Below the pieces are notes generated by a model. It saw only the letters and a program-made list of their open reading frames with translations. It did not search any database and was not told the origin of the DNA. The position numbers were made by a program, and so were the translations under genes. DNA of 64,000 nucleotides from Aquilaria yunnanensis (Eukaryota; Streptophyta; Magnoliopsida; Malvales; Thymelaeaceae): the NCBI GenBank assembly GCA_039654915.1, contig CM077599.1, positions 30,379,501 to 30,443,500 of the forward strand, in the 5' to 3' direction. Below are positions 22,780-34,155 of this stretch, piece after piece. The first letter of the stretch is position 1; the number at the start of each line of letters is the position of its first letter.

Positions 22780-24007
22780 TGGTATGAATACAAGCTTTTT
22801 TCATATGACTACAAAGCAACTCTACTTTCATAATAAAATCCATATGATTAAGGATGCCAACTTTGATGTTCAGCTATGGGACTCAGATCTTATTCATCAA
22901 CATATTCATGACCAAGTTGTTAGTAGCTTTGATGTTCATAAGGATTTTAATGCCAATTCCAAGCTTTTTTATGTGGTCATATTCAGAAAAAGTTGGATGC
23001 TTCACATCATTAGGAATTGTTGATACCTTTCACTAACTCATAAATCAAATAGGCTTTAGTTCAACTGGACAACTATAAAGCTCCTGTTTGGATGGTATGC
23101 AACCTGTCATTTTTAAAGAATATTGGAACTTCATAGGCCTTTCAATCCTACTAGTTGTTTTATTTTTTGCAAAGACACTTAATCCTTGAGGAGATTAAAA
23201 GAACTTTTATTACTTTAATCCCTAAGTATCTGAACCCATAATTAGTTCATGACTTTTGTCCAACCAGTCTATGTAACACAATTTACAAAGTCATCTACAG
23301 GGTTCTAGTTAATTGCTTGAAACCTTTACTTGGACATCTAGTTTTGGAGAATCAAAATGCATTTATTCTGGGCATCACATCCAAGATAATATCATCACTA
23401 CTCAAAAACTTCTCCTTGTAATTTCTAAGACCTCTAAAGCTAGTGGCATGAGGGGTTATAAAGCTGTATTAAAATTGGATATGAGAAGGCCTTATGACAA
23501 AATGCATTGAATTTTTATTCGAAAGGTCCTTCAAGTTATGAATTTCCCAAACCAATAGATTATTTTATTAATGCAGTGTATGGCCACGGTTTCTTACTCT
23601 GTGATTGTTAATGGCTGTCACACTAAGTGGTTCACTCTTAAAAATGGATTACGTGAAAGGGACAAGTTGTCCTAATATCTTTTTATCTTTTGTAGTAAGA
23701 TTTTTTCTAGTTTTGTGAGTTTTCAACATAATCTGGGCAAAATCTCGGGAATCAAAACAAGTATATCTGGTCATTGTATTAATCATTTATTCTTTGCTGA
23801 TGATTGCTTTATCTTTTTTTGACATAATCAGGATTTAATTTTTCATCTTAAAAAGGCTCTTCTATTATATTAGAAAGTTACTTATCAAGAAGTGAGCTTC
23901 TGGAAGTCTGAATAGACATTTAGCAATAATATTCTAGTAGACCTTGTCCAATCATACTTAAGGATTTTATCCTTTTAAGTCAACAAAGCAATCTTTAAAT
24001 ATCTAGG
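22780..24007 (+). pseudogene. LINE ORF2 reverse transcriptase remnant (N-terminal part)
   Basis: NTSFFHMTTKQLYFHNKIHMI begins the region, followed by the RT blocks GHHIQDNIITTQKLL, GYKAVLKLDM, NGLRERDKLS and the catalytic LFFADDCFIFF near 23,790. The order and wording fit plant L1 ORF2. Several in-frame stops are present. It breaks at the phrase KYLG, where the MULE inserted. Confidence 0.75.
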
Positions 24008-24183
24008 GGGAAATGGCATTTTTGTCTTATAATTTTGTAATTTTTGCCACTTCAATTCTAAAACTACTCAAGTTACCAATAAAGTCCTCTGACGTTTATT
24101 TTGTATGCTTTGTTAAACCTGTAACTATAAAAAATGTCATCTATTTGACAAAATAGCCCGGTGGCAACTTATGTCGTCCAAGT
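24008..24183 (+). repeat. MULE left terminal inverted repeat
   Basis: It aligns with the complement of 31,394-31,571 over about 175 bases, with substitutions and small gaps. Confidence 0.85.
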
Positions 24184-24714
24184 CTAAAAACTAAATAAAT
24201 AAACCATTATGTGAGCACCATATCCTCATTAGTTCCAAACTGAGATAAGATTGCTTTGAAGAAGTTGATTCTATGCTTGTTTTTCCCTACTTGTTAGTAA
24301 GAGACAAAGAATCGTTGGTCACTATGGTGTTGCCATCCACCTTTTGAATGAATTGAATATTTGTCCTCTTTGGAGGGATTGAAAAAGGTAAAAAAGTGTT
24401 TTTCTATACAAAAGTTAAGGTTCACTGTTTTCTCAACTAAAGGGTTGTACAAAACTTTCTTAAAGTAAGGTAATGAGTTCCTTTAACTATGGTACTTTGT
24501 GACAAAGGCAACATTTTTTAATGTTTCTGGTAATCGTAACCAAATGGCGTTAGTGGATGGGTGGTAGTTCAGGTAGGTTGTGATAATAAATTGAGGGTTT
24601 ATAGAATTGTTATTGTTTTTTGTTAGTACATTTTTTTTGGCAAATAAGTTGGTAGCTGAAATGGTTATTTATGTGCCTAAAATGGTTATTTGTGTTGTGT
24701 ACTTACAATGCAGG

Positions 24715-27540
24715 ATGGGTGAGTATGATGGTTGTTCACTTTTATTTATAGGGGACAGTTTATTAAAGACCACAATGAAGTGGGTTATGTTGGTGGAAGG
24801 AGGAAAAAAGTCCAAGTTGACATAGACTTGTTGTCCCACCATGAACTATTGGATATGGTTAAAAAGTATACATAGAAGAAAGTGACTAAATTTTTATACT
24901 TGAAACCTGAATGCACTCAACTAAATGAACTGAAGAAGATAGATCCTAATGGTGATGCAAGTATCCTGTTGTTAGTAAGGCTTATTAAGGTTCATGGTAA
25001 TGTAAAAATGTATGTTGAGCATGATGGTGTGTAGAAAGAAGGTGTGGATGTGGAAGCTAATGTCATTTATGAGCTAGGTGATGAAGCAGGGAATGAATAT
25101 GATATAGGGGAATAATCTTCAAATGAGGAAGTTGAGAAAAATAAGGATAAGGGTGTAGTGTTGGATGATGAAGCAAGTATTACTACCAAGTTATTTGGAG
25201 GATGGCTATATAAAGAAGATAGGGAGAATGTAGTAATAGATAGTCATTATTTAAGTGAGGATGATGATGAATTGAATGAAACCAAGAAGGGTGTAAGAAA
25301 GTTTAACAAGAAGTAGGGAGACAAGAAGGTTAAATTAACAATCCTAGTTGGGGGTGAAGGAAGGGATGATGTTGACAATGCAAAGAGTAGGAGGGAAAAA
25401 AATGAAACAAGGGGTCTGAAAGTAACATATTCCCTAGATATAATCTAAAGTGTGCTAACCCTAAGTTTATGGTGACTTAAGTTTTTGAAAACACAAGATA
25501 GTTCAAGGATGCCCTGGAAAAGCATTCAATCATGGAGCATAAGCCTATCAAAATAACAAAAAACCACATCAAAATGGGTTAAGGCAAAGTCTGCTGGAAA
25601 GGGATGTCATTGGGCAATATCCTTGGGGTTTTATAGGAGAACTGAAGGGTTTCATGTGAAGAATGTGTCTATTAGCCACTCATATGGCATTAGTTTCAAA
25701 AACAAAAGGATTACAGGAGATGGTTGTCTGGATATTTCTATCCAAAGATGATAGTCATACCATCCATTAAACTCACTATTTTGAAGGAGTTGGTTAAAGA
25801 AAAAATTGGTGCTACTATATCTTTGAACAAATGTAGGAGGACCAAAATATATAGTGTTTAAGAAGGTACTTGGATCCTATCAAAAAGACTATAAGATACT
25901 TTATGACTAGCTAAAAAGATAAGATATGGGAATCCAGGGAGTTCTTGTTATTTAAGATTAGATCCTCCTGCTTCTAGATTTCAATCCCCTATATTAACTT
26001 TTTTATGTATGTTTTGATGCATTTAAAAAGGGGTTTCTTAACAATATGTAGAAGGGTTATTGGTATGGATGGTTGTCTCTTAAAGTAAGGGTGTGAAAGG
26101 GAGGTTTTATCAGTAGTAAGAAAGGATGGGAATGATCACATGTTCCTCATAGCATGGGCTATAGTGAAGATAGAAAATAAAGACACATGGCCCTAGTTCT
26201 TCTCTAAGTTAGTTGAAGATTTAGAGATTGAGGATGAGCTAGGTTGGACTATCATCAATGATAAGTTGAAGGCATATGTCCCCATATCTTAGTTATAACC
26301 TTTTTTAATTAAAATTATGATATTTTTTGTCCATAAATTACTAACATATGCTGAATAAAGGGCTTAGTTTAGACAATTGCCACTATGTTACCTAATGTAG
26401 AACACAGAATGTGTGCTAAGCATGTTTATGCCAACTAGGGTGCTGCTAGAGTTTGAAGCAAACATGAAGAACATTAAGAAAATCACACTTAAAGGTTGGG
26501 AGAAGCTATTGCAAATTGACCAACAACACTAGTGTAAGGCTTTTTTAACTCCTTGGACAAATGTTACATACTGCAAAACAATCTATGTGAAGGATTTAAT
26601 GAGTGGATTCTAGAAGCTAGGCATAAGGCAGTGTACACTATGCTTGAAGAGATTAGGACTTAGGTGATGGTTAGGTTGCATCATCAAATAAAGGCATATG
26701 CTAGTTAGCTTATGGATTTTGCATATAACATCTACAAGAAGCTAGAGATGAATAAGAAGAAAAGTAGGTCATGCACATGTTTTTGGAATGGTGTAAGTGG
26801 TTATAAGGTTTTAGACAAAGAGGTGAAGTAGGTGGTTGATGTTATAGATAGATCTTGTATGTGCGGTAGTTGACAATTGACTGGAATCCCATGTTGACGT
26901 GCAATATATGTAATCAATTTCAAGGATAAAGAACCTAAAGCTTATCTGAATTAGTTCTATATGAGAGATAAAATGTTGCTATCATATGCATTTATGATGC
27001 GTCCAGTTCTAGCAATCATGTTCTAGAACAAGACTAGATTAATTAAGCCACTTCCACCAGCCCCAAAGAAAATGACTAGATGACCATCAAAGAAAAGGAA
27101 ACTGAATGCTCTTGAAATGGTTAAGGGTAACTGGATGTCAAGGGTTGGATGTCAAATAACATATGGTATTTGCCAACAAAAAAGGATGTCCAAAGGTACT
27201 TACTATGTTATATGCCTTTTCAATTAAAAGTTCTTATAATTACAAACAACTTATTATGGTTGCTGCCTTTAATGAATAAACATCCAGTTGAACCAGAGGT
27301 TAATTCAGGCTATGTTGATGTTAATATAAGTCAAGTTACAATTAGGGTAAGTGATTTTACTCATAAATATTGGAATGACAAGTTAGTATGTATATGCCTA
27401 GTTGTTGTTTTTTCATTAAATCAATGTGTTCTTTCCTGCATACTCTCAGGGAACAACAAGCAAACAATCTAGAGTGAAGAGAATTGGTGTCAAGAGCAAG
27501 TCCCCTGCAAAAAAGAAAGCCCCTTACAAAGGATAAAGCT
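24715..27540 (+). pseudogene. mudrA-type MULE transposase, decayed
   Basis: An acidic, MULE-type N-terminal region (GYVGGRRKKVQVD, then LLSHHELLDMVKK) precedes a MuDR-type DNA-binding part near 25,490-25,720 (MEHKPIKITKNHIK, KGCHWAISLGFYRR). The catalytic MULE domain follows at about 26,030-26,290 with VIGMDGCLLK, DGNDHMFLIAWAIVKIENK and WTIINDK, then an EHRMCAKHVYANW block near 26,400 and a SWIM-type zinc-binding segment near 26,800-26,930 (SCMCGS, QLTGIPC). The start at 24,715 is a guess; a CAG acceptor lies just before it, so an upstream exon is possible. More than ten stops and frameshifts are visible. The enzyme would cut and paste the element by binding its TIRs. Confidence 0.75.
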
Positions 27541-28119
27541 AGATCTACATCCAGGAACCCTAAAAAAACTTGCTCCTTTAAAGGAAAGTGAAACCCTTTT
27601 TGTTCTTAATGTGAGTTATGGATGAAACATGTTAAATATGTCCTCTTTTTCTTTTTTCTTAGTTGATTTAAATTAGGCATTTTTTTCATGTTCCCTTTAT
27701 GCCGTTAATGTAGTAGCATGGTGTACATGAACAACTGATAGTAGGGAGGGCTTTTGTTAAGAACAAGAAGTCCATAACTGTTAGGAAGCTGAAATCACAG
27801 CATTTTAAGAATGTGAGGACAACACTGGTGTAGGGGAATTTAGAATTTGATGCAAAATTCAGAACATATGCTAAAAGTTCAAGGAATGCATTTAAAGAAA
27901 CTACAAGAAAGTCAAGGGAGAAGTTCATGGCTTTTGCTGCTAGCTTCAACAAAGGATGTGCAAGCACACAAGATAGTCCTGTATAGGGTTGTTTGTGTTA
28001 GACTTGTATAACTGCCTTTGGAATACTAATTTTTTTGATATGGCTGGCTTATAATTGTAAGTCCATCAGAATTGACATAGAGGAAGGTTTTGTACAAAAA
28101 GATGTTGATGGTAGTATAG
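27541..28119 (+). other. MULE interior after the transposase
   Basis: The sequence is AT-rich. A Lys-rich stretch of possible coding (SPAKKKAPYKG just upstream, then KNKKSITVRKLKSQHFKNVR near 27,760) may be the C-terminal tail of the transposase or a separate small product. I cannot assign it. Confidence 0.35.
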
Positions 28120-28507
28120 GTCACTGTTGACACCCAATTTCGTCCAACCATAAAAAATTTTAAAAGAAATTAAATAAAAAAATTATTATTTTTATTATTA
28201 TTATTATTACTAAAAATTTTAATTAGTTTAAAATACATTTTTTTTTTTTTGTGAAGATTTGATTTAAAAAATTGACAAATTCTGAAAGTTCCAGGAGCAT
28301 TTGGTAGTTTGTCACATAAAATTTTGGGCCTGCCGACGTTTCTGGCGCAAATTGACAGAAAACGACAAAATTGTCAAAATCAGAAGCTTCAGGAACTTAT
28401 CCAGAGGCTGAGAGACGTAAAGGACTAAAATTGTCATTTTACCAATTTAAAAGATAAGTTTGAAATTTTTTATTAATTTATCCATCAACAGTTCAGCCAA
28501 ACTTCCT

Positions 28508-28516
28508 CTATAAATA
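28508..28516 (+). promoter_or_regulatory. TATA box of the solo LTR
   Basis: CTATAAATA followed by GCCCC, about 380 bases from the LTR start, is a typical plant LTR promoter on the plus strand. If active it would read out into the MULE right half. Confidence 0.55.
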
Positions 28517-28929
28517 GCCCCCCAAATTTTGTGCTGAACACAGAGAAAAATAGAAAGAAAAGCTTAGAGCTCCGTTTTTAAAATAGAAAAAATTACAGCC
28601 TTAGTCCCTAGCTCTCCTTCCTTTCCTCAGAAAATCTCAAAACGTTTCATTTTGACGATTAAGCCATCTTCTTTCCCTCGTCGCGCGTCCTCTGTTTCCG
28701 TTTCTCAGAATTCAGAATTTAAAATCAAGGGTACAACTCTCATTTAATCCTTCATCTTTTCAATTTCTTTCACTTTGGTCACTAACTTTGTATTTTATTC
28801 TTGCAGAATTAATTACTAACCCTTTTAATTTTTACTTGTTTGTTTATTATTTGTTTATTACTAACCCCTTTTTTTATTGTTGTTATTAACTTACTAACAA
28901 CTAACTTTTAATACTATTATTGTTACTAA

Positions 28930-29275
28930 CCTTTTAATTTTTGCATTATTACTAACTTTTATAATTGTTGTTAACAATTAATTAACTTTTATTATTGTTG
29001 TTAATTAATTAATTTAATTAACTTGGCTAACTTTTATTATTATTGTTAATTAATTAATTTAATTAATTTGGCTAACTTTTTATTTATTGTTGTTAATTAA
29101 TTTAATTAATTTGGCTAACTTTTTATTTATTGTTGTTAATTAATTAATTTAATTAACTTGGCTAACTTTTTATTATTGTTGTTAATTAATTAATTTAATT
29201 AACTTGACTAACTTTTTATTATTGTTGTTTAACAATTAATTTAATTAACTTTGCTAACATTTATTATTATTGTTA
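28930..29275. repeat. AT-rich minisatellite inside the solo LTR, about 45 bp period
   Basis: The phrase AACTTGGCTAACTTTTTATT with TTGTTGTTAATTAATTAATTTAA recurs near 29,025, 29,070, 29,113, 29,160, 29,205 and 29,250. Confidence 0.8.
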
Positions 29276-29654
29276 AAGTGGATGGCCAAAAAGCCCCACT
29301 TTATTATTATTAATTTTTTTTTCTTTATATAATTTTTTTATTTAATTCACCTTTACCCTTTACTAATTAATAAATAAATGAAAATTAAAAGAAGATTATT
29401 TTGTAATTAATTATTAAGGCTAATAAAAATCATTTTTAAAAAAGCCAATTATTTTTATTTTTATATACATGTTTTTAATTCTTTAAAGATAACAAAAAGT
29501 TAAAATTAATTTTAATAGTTATTTTTATCCAGTAAAAATAATAAAAAAATAAAAATAAAACCTGTTTAAAAAAAATACATGAAAATTAAGACTTTATATT
29601 TTACTGATTTATTTAAAATATAACTTTTAAATCCACTAAAATAATAAATATTTT

Positions 29655-29876
29655 TCATTAAACAAGAAAACAAAAAGAAAACTAAAACAAGATAAGAAAA
29701 AGATAAGAAAGACAAGAAAAAGAAAAGAAAAGAAAGATAAGAAAAAGATAAGAAAGATAAGAAAAAGAAAAGAAAGAAAAGAAAGAAAAGAAAGGAAAGA
29801 TTAAATCAAAAAGAAAAGAAAAATATAAGAAAGAAAAGAGAGAAAAGAAAAGAAAGAAAATAAAAAATAAAATTTT
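29655..29876. repeat. Polypurine tract, about 200 bases
   Basis: The plus strand is almost wholly A and G (AAAAGAAAAGAAAGATAAG-type words). It lies in the downstream half of the solo LTR. Confidence 0.8.
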
Positions 29877-29979
29877 TTTATCTAAAAATTCTATAACAAA
29901 AAGAATTACGAATTAGTAATTAAACTAATAATTAATTCCATAAAAGTAATAATTATATAACTAACAATAAATTAAATTT

Positions 29980-30206
29980 AATTTCCATATCCGGATGATC
30001 CGGCAGGATCTACGGTTTGGAAAATATCAAACTTTTTAAAATAAATAAATTAAATAAAAAGATAAAAAAATCCATATTTTTACAATATGGATAAAATTGT
30101 TTAAAATTTCACCAAATTCCGTATCCAAATGACTCGGCAGAGTCCATGGTTCGGAATCAAAATCTTCCGTGTCCAAATGACTCGGCAGAGTCCATGGTTC
30201 GGAAGT
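29980..30206. repeat. Short direct repeats around CTCGGCAGAGTCCATGGTTC
   Basis: Two near-identical 48-bp copies (30,119 and 30,167) carry the block CAAATGACTCGGCAGAGTCC, and a diverged third copy lies near 29,985. They sit in the U5-like part of the solo LTR. Confidence 0.7.
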
Positions 30207-30859
30207 ATAAAATTTTATACAAATTAACTTAAAAATCCACATTTCGACTAATTCAGTTAAAATCTCTAAATTAACTGAAAATTATTTAAAAGCAAAGTAA
30301 AACAAAATTAAAATCAACTAAGGTGCCAATTTTGGGCGCTATAACAATATTGTTTTAGCGTAACCGTACTCCCGATCCCCGAACTCTCGCAGACCAATTT
30401 TAAGGTGACCAATCGACCTAAGAAAAAAACTGATTGGTGGCGACTCCAGAAAACCCGACGTTGCCACAGTCACCATACTAAAGTAATAATATAAGACTAG
30501 TATGTTGAACCATACTAATGCTTTTGTTTTACCATACAATGTTGAACACCATTATGGCATATTCCTTAATGGAAAGCCTCTTTGTATCAATGATCATGTG
30601 TACATGTTTTGTTCAACATACATTTCTTGTTACTGCATATTAACACTGAAATTAGGTTAAAAAAGCTTAAATCACACATAAGAACTAAGGAAGTAATGTT
30701 GGGTAAATATATAGTTTGTTGATGCATTTCATCGAACACTTGGAACCACACTAGTTTAACAACATCCCCTACAACCCTTAATGCCCGTAAGCCTTCAAAA
30801 GTCCTAACAACTGAATACTAGACTAACACAACATACAACATTAACAACCAAGACATTGC

Positions 30860-30862
<3 letters not shown>

Positions 30863-30911
<49 letters not shown>
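30863..30911. repeat. (TA)n microsatellite
   Basis: An uninterrupted run of about 24 TA units in the MULE, next to the minus-strand GRF remnant. Confidence 0.95.
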
Positions 30912-30912
<1 letters not shown>

Positions 30913-30913
<1 letters not shown>

Positions 30914-31228
30914 CTTCCTCTGCATTTTCATCATTTCTTCCTCCAATCCACTGACTCAAGCTTGAACATTTAACTCTTCCACTAATTGCTCCTCTGTTCT
31001 TTCCTTGTATACTACCCCATTAAACCTCTTATACTCCAATAGCATTTGAATCATATGGTAAGGAATTAGGCCATCAATCCACTACTAGTAGCCATAAAAA
31101 CTAGGGGTTCCATACCTTGGGCATCCTAAAAAACATCTTCCTACATTCAACTCTATCCAAGCAACCTTCATAACTGCCTTCATGTTGTAACATACTTCAT
31201 TATATTGTGTGTTGCATTTACTTGACAT
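30913..31228 (-). pseudogene. GRF-type zinc-finger ORF of the MULE, convergent to the transposase
   Basis: On the minus strand from ATG at 31,228 the frame reads MSSKCNTQYNE, then AWIELNVGRCFLGCPRYGTP, then two adjacent stops, WIDGLIPYH, and an acidic tail (TEEQLVEELN, EEEMMKMQ). This fits the zf-GRF pattern C..., W-T-x-x-N-P-G-R-x-F-x-G-C-P, F-x-W-x-D with a coiled C-terminus; the usual RRF is RCF here. Small GRF proteins are widespread in plants and occur in transposon contexts. The position, next to the right TIR and facing mudrA, resembles mudrB in MuDR. Stops show decay. Confidence 0.6.
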
Positions 31229-31393
31229 AAAGGAATACAAAGCAGAGCTCGATAATGGATGCCTTTTCTTTTATTCAAGCAAATTCAAGGAAATTAATTG
31301 TTCAATCCTTATTTTTTCACGTATGAGAACATTTTTTCTCTCCCCCACATTGCCACCTCACTTCTTAAATGTGGTAAAAAAAAGGGGGTAACC

Positions 31394-31571
31394 GCTTGGA
31401 TGACATTAATTGGCACCTGGCTATTCTGTCAAATATATGGCACTTTCGATAATTATAGATCTAGCAGAGCATATGGAATAAATGTTAGAGGACTTCATTG
31501 GCAACTCGAGTAGTTTTAGGACCAAAGTCACAAGAAAAACAAAATTATAGGACCAAAAATGCCTTTTCCCC
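31394..31571 (-). repeat. MULE right terminal inverted repeat
   Basis: The complement aligns with 24,008-24,183. It is followed by the TATCTAGG target copy at 31,572. Confidence 0.85.
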
Positions 31572-31579
31572 TATCTAGG

Positions 31580-32283
31580 AGTTCATTTTGATTATGATTA
31601 CTCCAAGACATCTTCATTTGATTTCTTAAGCTCTAAGATTGAGTCTAAACTTGCCTCTTGGAAATGGAGATTACTCAATCCTATTAGTAGACTGCCTCTG
31701 ATTCAAGCTTCATTTTCCTTGATTTCGCTCTACATATTGTCCTTATTTCACATCCCAGTGACTACTAGTGATGATCTGCCAAGTTTTGTGTTAGATTCTA
31801 ATGGTGAAGAGTGGACCAGGATAAGGGCATTCACTTTGGTGATAGATTCACACTATCTCTTCCCCAAGTTTAAGAAGGCTTAAAAATTTGTAATCTACAC
31901 CTTTTCAACCAAGCCTTATTAGCTCACACTTTTTGGCATTTTATGCATAAAGATCCTAACTCTCTGGTTATTTGGGTCCTGCAGGCTAAGTATGGCTAGA
32001 GGTCATTTTTATGGAAAACTGAGACTAGTTTCAACCCTTTTACTATTTGGAAAAACATGATCTATGGTCGATAACTTTTTATTATGAATCTATCCTGGCC
32101 TATTAGTGATAGGTTATCTATTGATATCTTGTTAAATTATTGGATCCCGGGTTTCCCACCACCTATCTTAAGTCAGTGTACTCTGAATGAAGTGTCTTCT
32201 AGTAGTTGTAGAATAGTTGTTGATCTCTTTCATCAAGGTTCTCTGAATAGAGACATCCTTAAGCTTGTTTCCCTTTTCTAAGA
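31580..32283 (+). pseudogene. LINE ORF2 middle part (after the RT palm)
   Basis: The reading resumes as VHFDYDYSKTSSFDFLSSKIES, then LASWKWRLLNPISRLPLIQASF and SLYILSLFHIP. These are the blocks that follow the RT palm in plant L1 ORF2. It continues into LNYWIPGFPPPILSQCTL, where the tandem duplication begins. Confidence 0.75.
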
Positions 32284-32288
32284 TGTTA

Positions 32289-32528
32289 TTCCCTCTATCT
32301 CATAAAAACTATCCTCTTTACTATTCTTAGCAATTAATTTATGATTTTACTTCTTTTAAAATTTATCATAAAAATTTAAAATTTTTAAATGAAAATAGAA
32401 CTTTAAATATTATAGTTTCTAAATATCATTTTAAAGAAGTTTTTTCAATACATATTTACATGAATATATTCAAGTCAAACCTTAGTAAAAAAAAGGTAAA
32501 ATGACCAACTAATATGAAATGGATGGAG
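32289..32528. mobile_element. Stowaway-type MITE, copy 1
   Basis: About 240 bases with inverted ends TTCCCTCTATCTCAT... and (complement) CTCCATCCATTTCAT..., flanked by TA on both sides. It has no coding capacity. The inner phrase TATAGTTTCTAAATAT is shared with the other MITEs in the window. Confidence 0.8.
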
Positions 32529-32796
32529 TATTATTTAGGCAATTTTGTTCCATTCTAAAAGACGCTCAAATGGTTGGGATTCAACTGTCTAGGCCCTAGC
32601 TTAAGATGTACTTTATATAGGTTATCTATTGATATCTTGTTAAATTATTGGATCCCGGGTTTCCCACCACCTATCTTAAGTCAGTGTACTCTGAATGAAG
32701 TGTCTTCTAGTAGTTGTAGAATAGTTGTTGATCTCTTTCATCAAGGTTCTCTGAATAGAGACATCCTTAAGCTTGTTTCACTTTTCTAAGATGTTA

Positions 32797-33036
32797 TTCC
32801 CTCTGTCTCATAAAAACTATCCCCTTTACTATTCTTAGCAATTAATTTATGATTTTACTTCTTTTAAAATTTATCATAAAAATTTAAAATTTTTAAATGA
32901 AAATAGAACTTTAAATATTATAGTTTTTAAATATCATTTTAAAGAAGTTTTTTCAATACATATTTACATGAATATATTCAAGTCAAACCTTAGTAAAAAA
33001 AAGGTAAAATGACCAACTAATATGAAATGGATGGAG
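32797..33036. mobile_element. Stowaway-type MITE, copy 2 (made by the tandem duplication)
   Basis: Same element as 32,289-32,528, shifted by exactly 508 bases. TA flanks both ends. Confidence 0.8.
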
Positions 33037-33126
33037 TATTATTTAGGCAATTTTGTTCCATTCTAAAAAACGCTCAAATGGTTGGGATTCAACTGTCTAG
33101 GCCCTAGCTTAAGATGTACTTTATAC

Positions 33127-34155
33127 TACCAAAAAAGGCTTTGCTAGTTTAGCTTCTTTAAATATCATCATGTATAATAACCATGTAATGGGTCCATTAG
33201 TGTAGAAATTTCTCAAGAGATTGTGGGCTGCTTTTCTACCAGGTAAATGAAAGACCTTTATTTGGAAGTATGTTTAGAATTCTTTGCCCCTAAGATCTAA
33301 GTTACTTAAAAGAGGTACAATCATCGGCATCTTGTCCAAGATGTAATAGTGTAGATAAGGATTTGGATCATATCTTCCTTTTTTGTCCGGTGTCTAGCCT
33401 TGTTTGGAGCTTGACTGGACTTACACCTCTTAATAATCCCTGTGGATCATTTTCTTCTTGTATTTACAGAGTAACTCGGGACACTAATGGTGGGTAGTCT
33501 GAGAATTTTTTTTTGTGTAATCACTATTCTTTGGAGTATCTGGCTTAATCTTAATAAGGAGACTTTTAGAGGCTTTCAGTATGGTGCTCATCACATTCTA
33601 TCTCAAGCTCAAGGGTTGATACAAGATTTTGGACAAGCTAATGCACTCAAGTTTAGTATGCTTAAGCTTGTCTTATTATGCCCCTTTTCTTCCTTTGTCT
33701 TTTAGGGATCTCCTTCCTTGCATTCTTCTCTTTATACGACCCTAGTTATTTTCTATGTTGATGGTGCATAGAATCTGCCTACGTCTAGAGGAGCATTAGG
33801 TTGGGTTGTAAAATTTCCTCCATTAGGATTTATGATTTATTTAGGATGTTTCCTAGGCCATTGTCATTATCTTTTTTTTTTACAAAACTTTGGGCCATTA
33901 TGGAAGTGTTCAATTACATATGGCATCAGAAGTTCTCCAACATCACCATTTTGTTTGATGGCTCACAAAGGGATTGCTCAACTATCAACTCATCCTTTAA
34001 TCCTTCTTGAGATCTCAAGTATTTTTCTGACCATTCAACAGTTGGCCATTTTCTTCAAGCAAGTCACATTCTTGGCAGTTAAGATGAATGTGGTGCTCAG
34101 TGCACACTCAATTGCTACTACTTCTCTCAGACTCCAGACTAGTTTTAATTCTTAG
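33127..34155 (+). pseudogene. LINE ORF2 C-terminal part: zf-RVT-like and RNase H segments
   Basis: TFIWKYVQNSLPLRSKLLKRG-type sequence, then a cysteine pair and LDHIFLFCPVSSLVWSL (about 33,250-33,420), matches the zinc-binding region after plant L1 RTs. A DGA...G..G-type start near 33,760 and the phrase KGIAQLSTHPLI with NVVLSAHSIATTSL near 34,100 fit the C-terminal RNase H of plant LINEs. Several stops and shifts. Confidence 0.65.

Larger units (their letters stand above)
28125..30468. mobile_element. Solo LTR, 2.3 kb, of an Ogre-like gypsy element
   Basis: It begins TGTTGACACCC and ends GACGTTGCCACA, with the identical 5-bp duplication GTCAC at 28,120-28,124 and 30,469-30,473. No internal coding region lies inside, so this is a solo LTR left by recombination. 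Its start, its TATA position and its end block (CGACTCC...AAAACCCGACGTTGCCACA) resemble the 5' LTR at 52,262-54,134, so both belong to the same broad family. It interrupts the MULE. Confidence 0.85.
24008..31571 (+). mobile_element. Mutator-like element (MULE) with long terminal inverted repeats
   Basis: The left end GGGAAATGGCATTTTTG (24,008) and the right end (complement GGGGAAAAGGCATTTTTG, ending 31,571) start inverted repeats of about 175 bases. The target duplication is TATCTAGG at 24,000-24,007 and 31,572-31,579 (8 exact; the ninth base differs). A decayed mudrA-type transposase lies on the plus strand and a GRF-zinc-finger remnant on the minus strand near the far end. A solo LTR (28,125-30,468) was inserted later. 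The MULE interrupts LINE ORF2 inside the RT. Confidence 0.85.
32111..33126. repeat. 508-bp tandem duplication inside the LINE
   Basis: 32,111-32,618 and 32,619-33,126 are almost identical (a few substitutions). Each copy contains the same ORF2 fragment and the same MITE at matching positions, so the MITE came before the duplication. Confidence 0.95.

Noticed and set aside
28800..30250. CRISPR-like alternation of repeats and spacers
   Set aside because: Repeats are contiguous AT-rich minisatellite units in a plant LTR, without uniform spacers.
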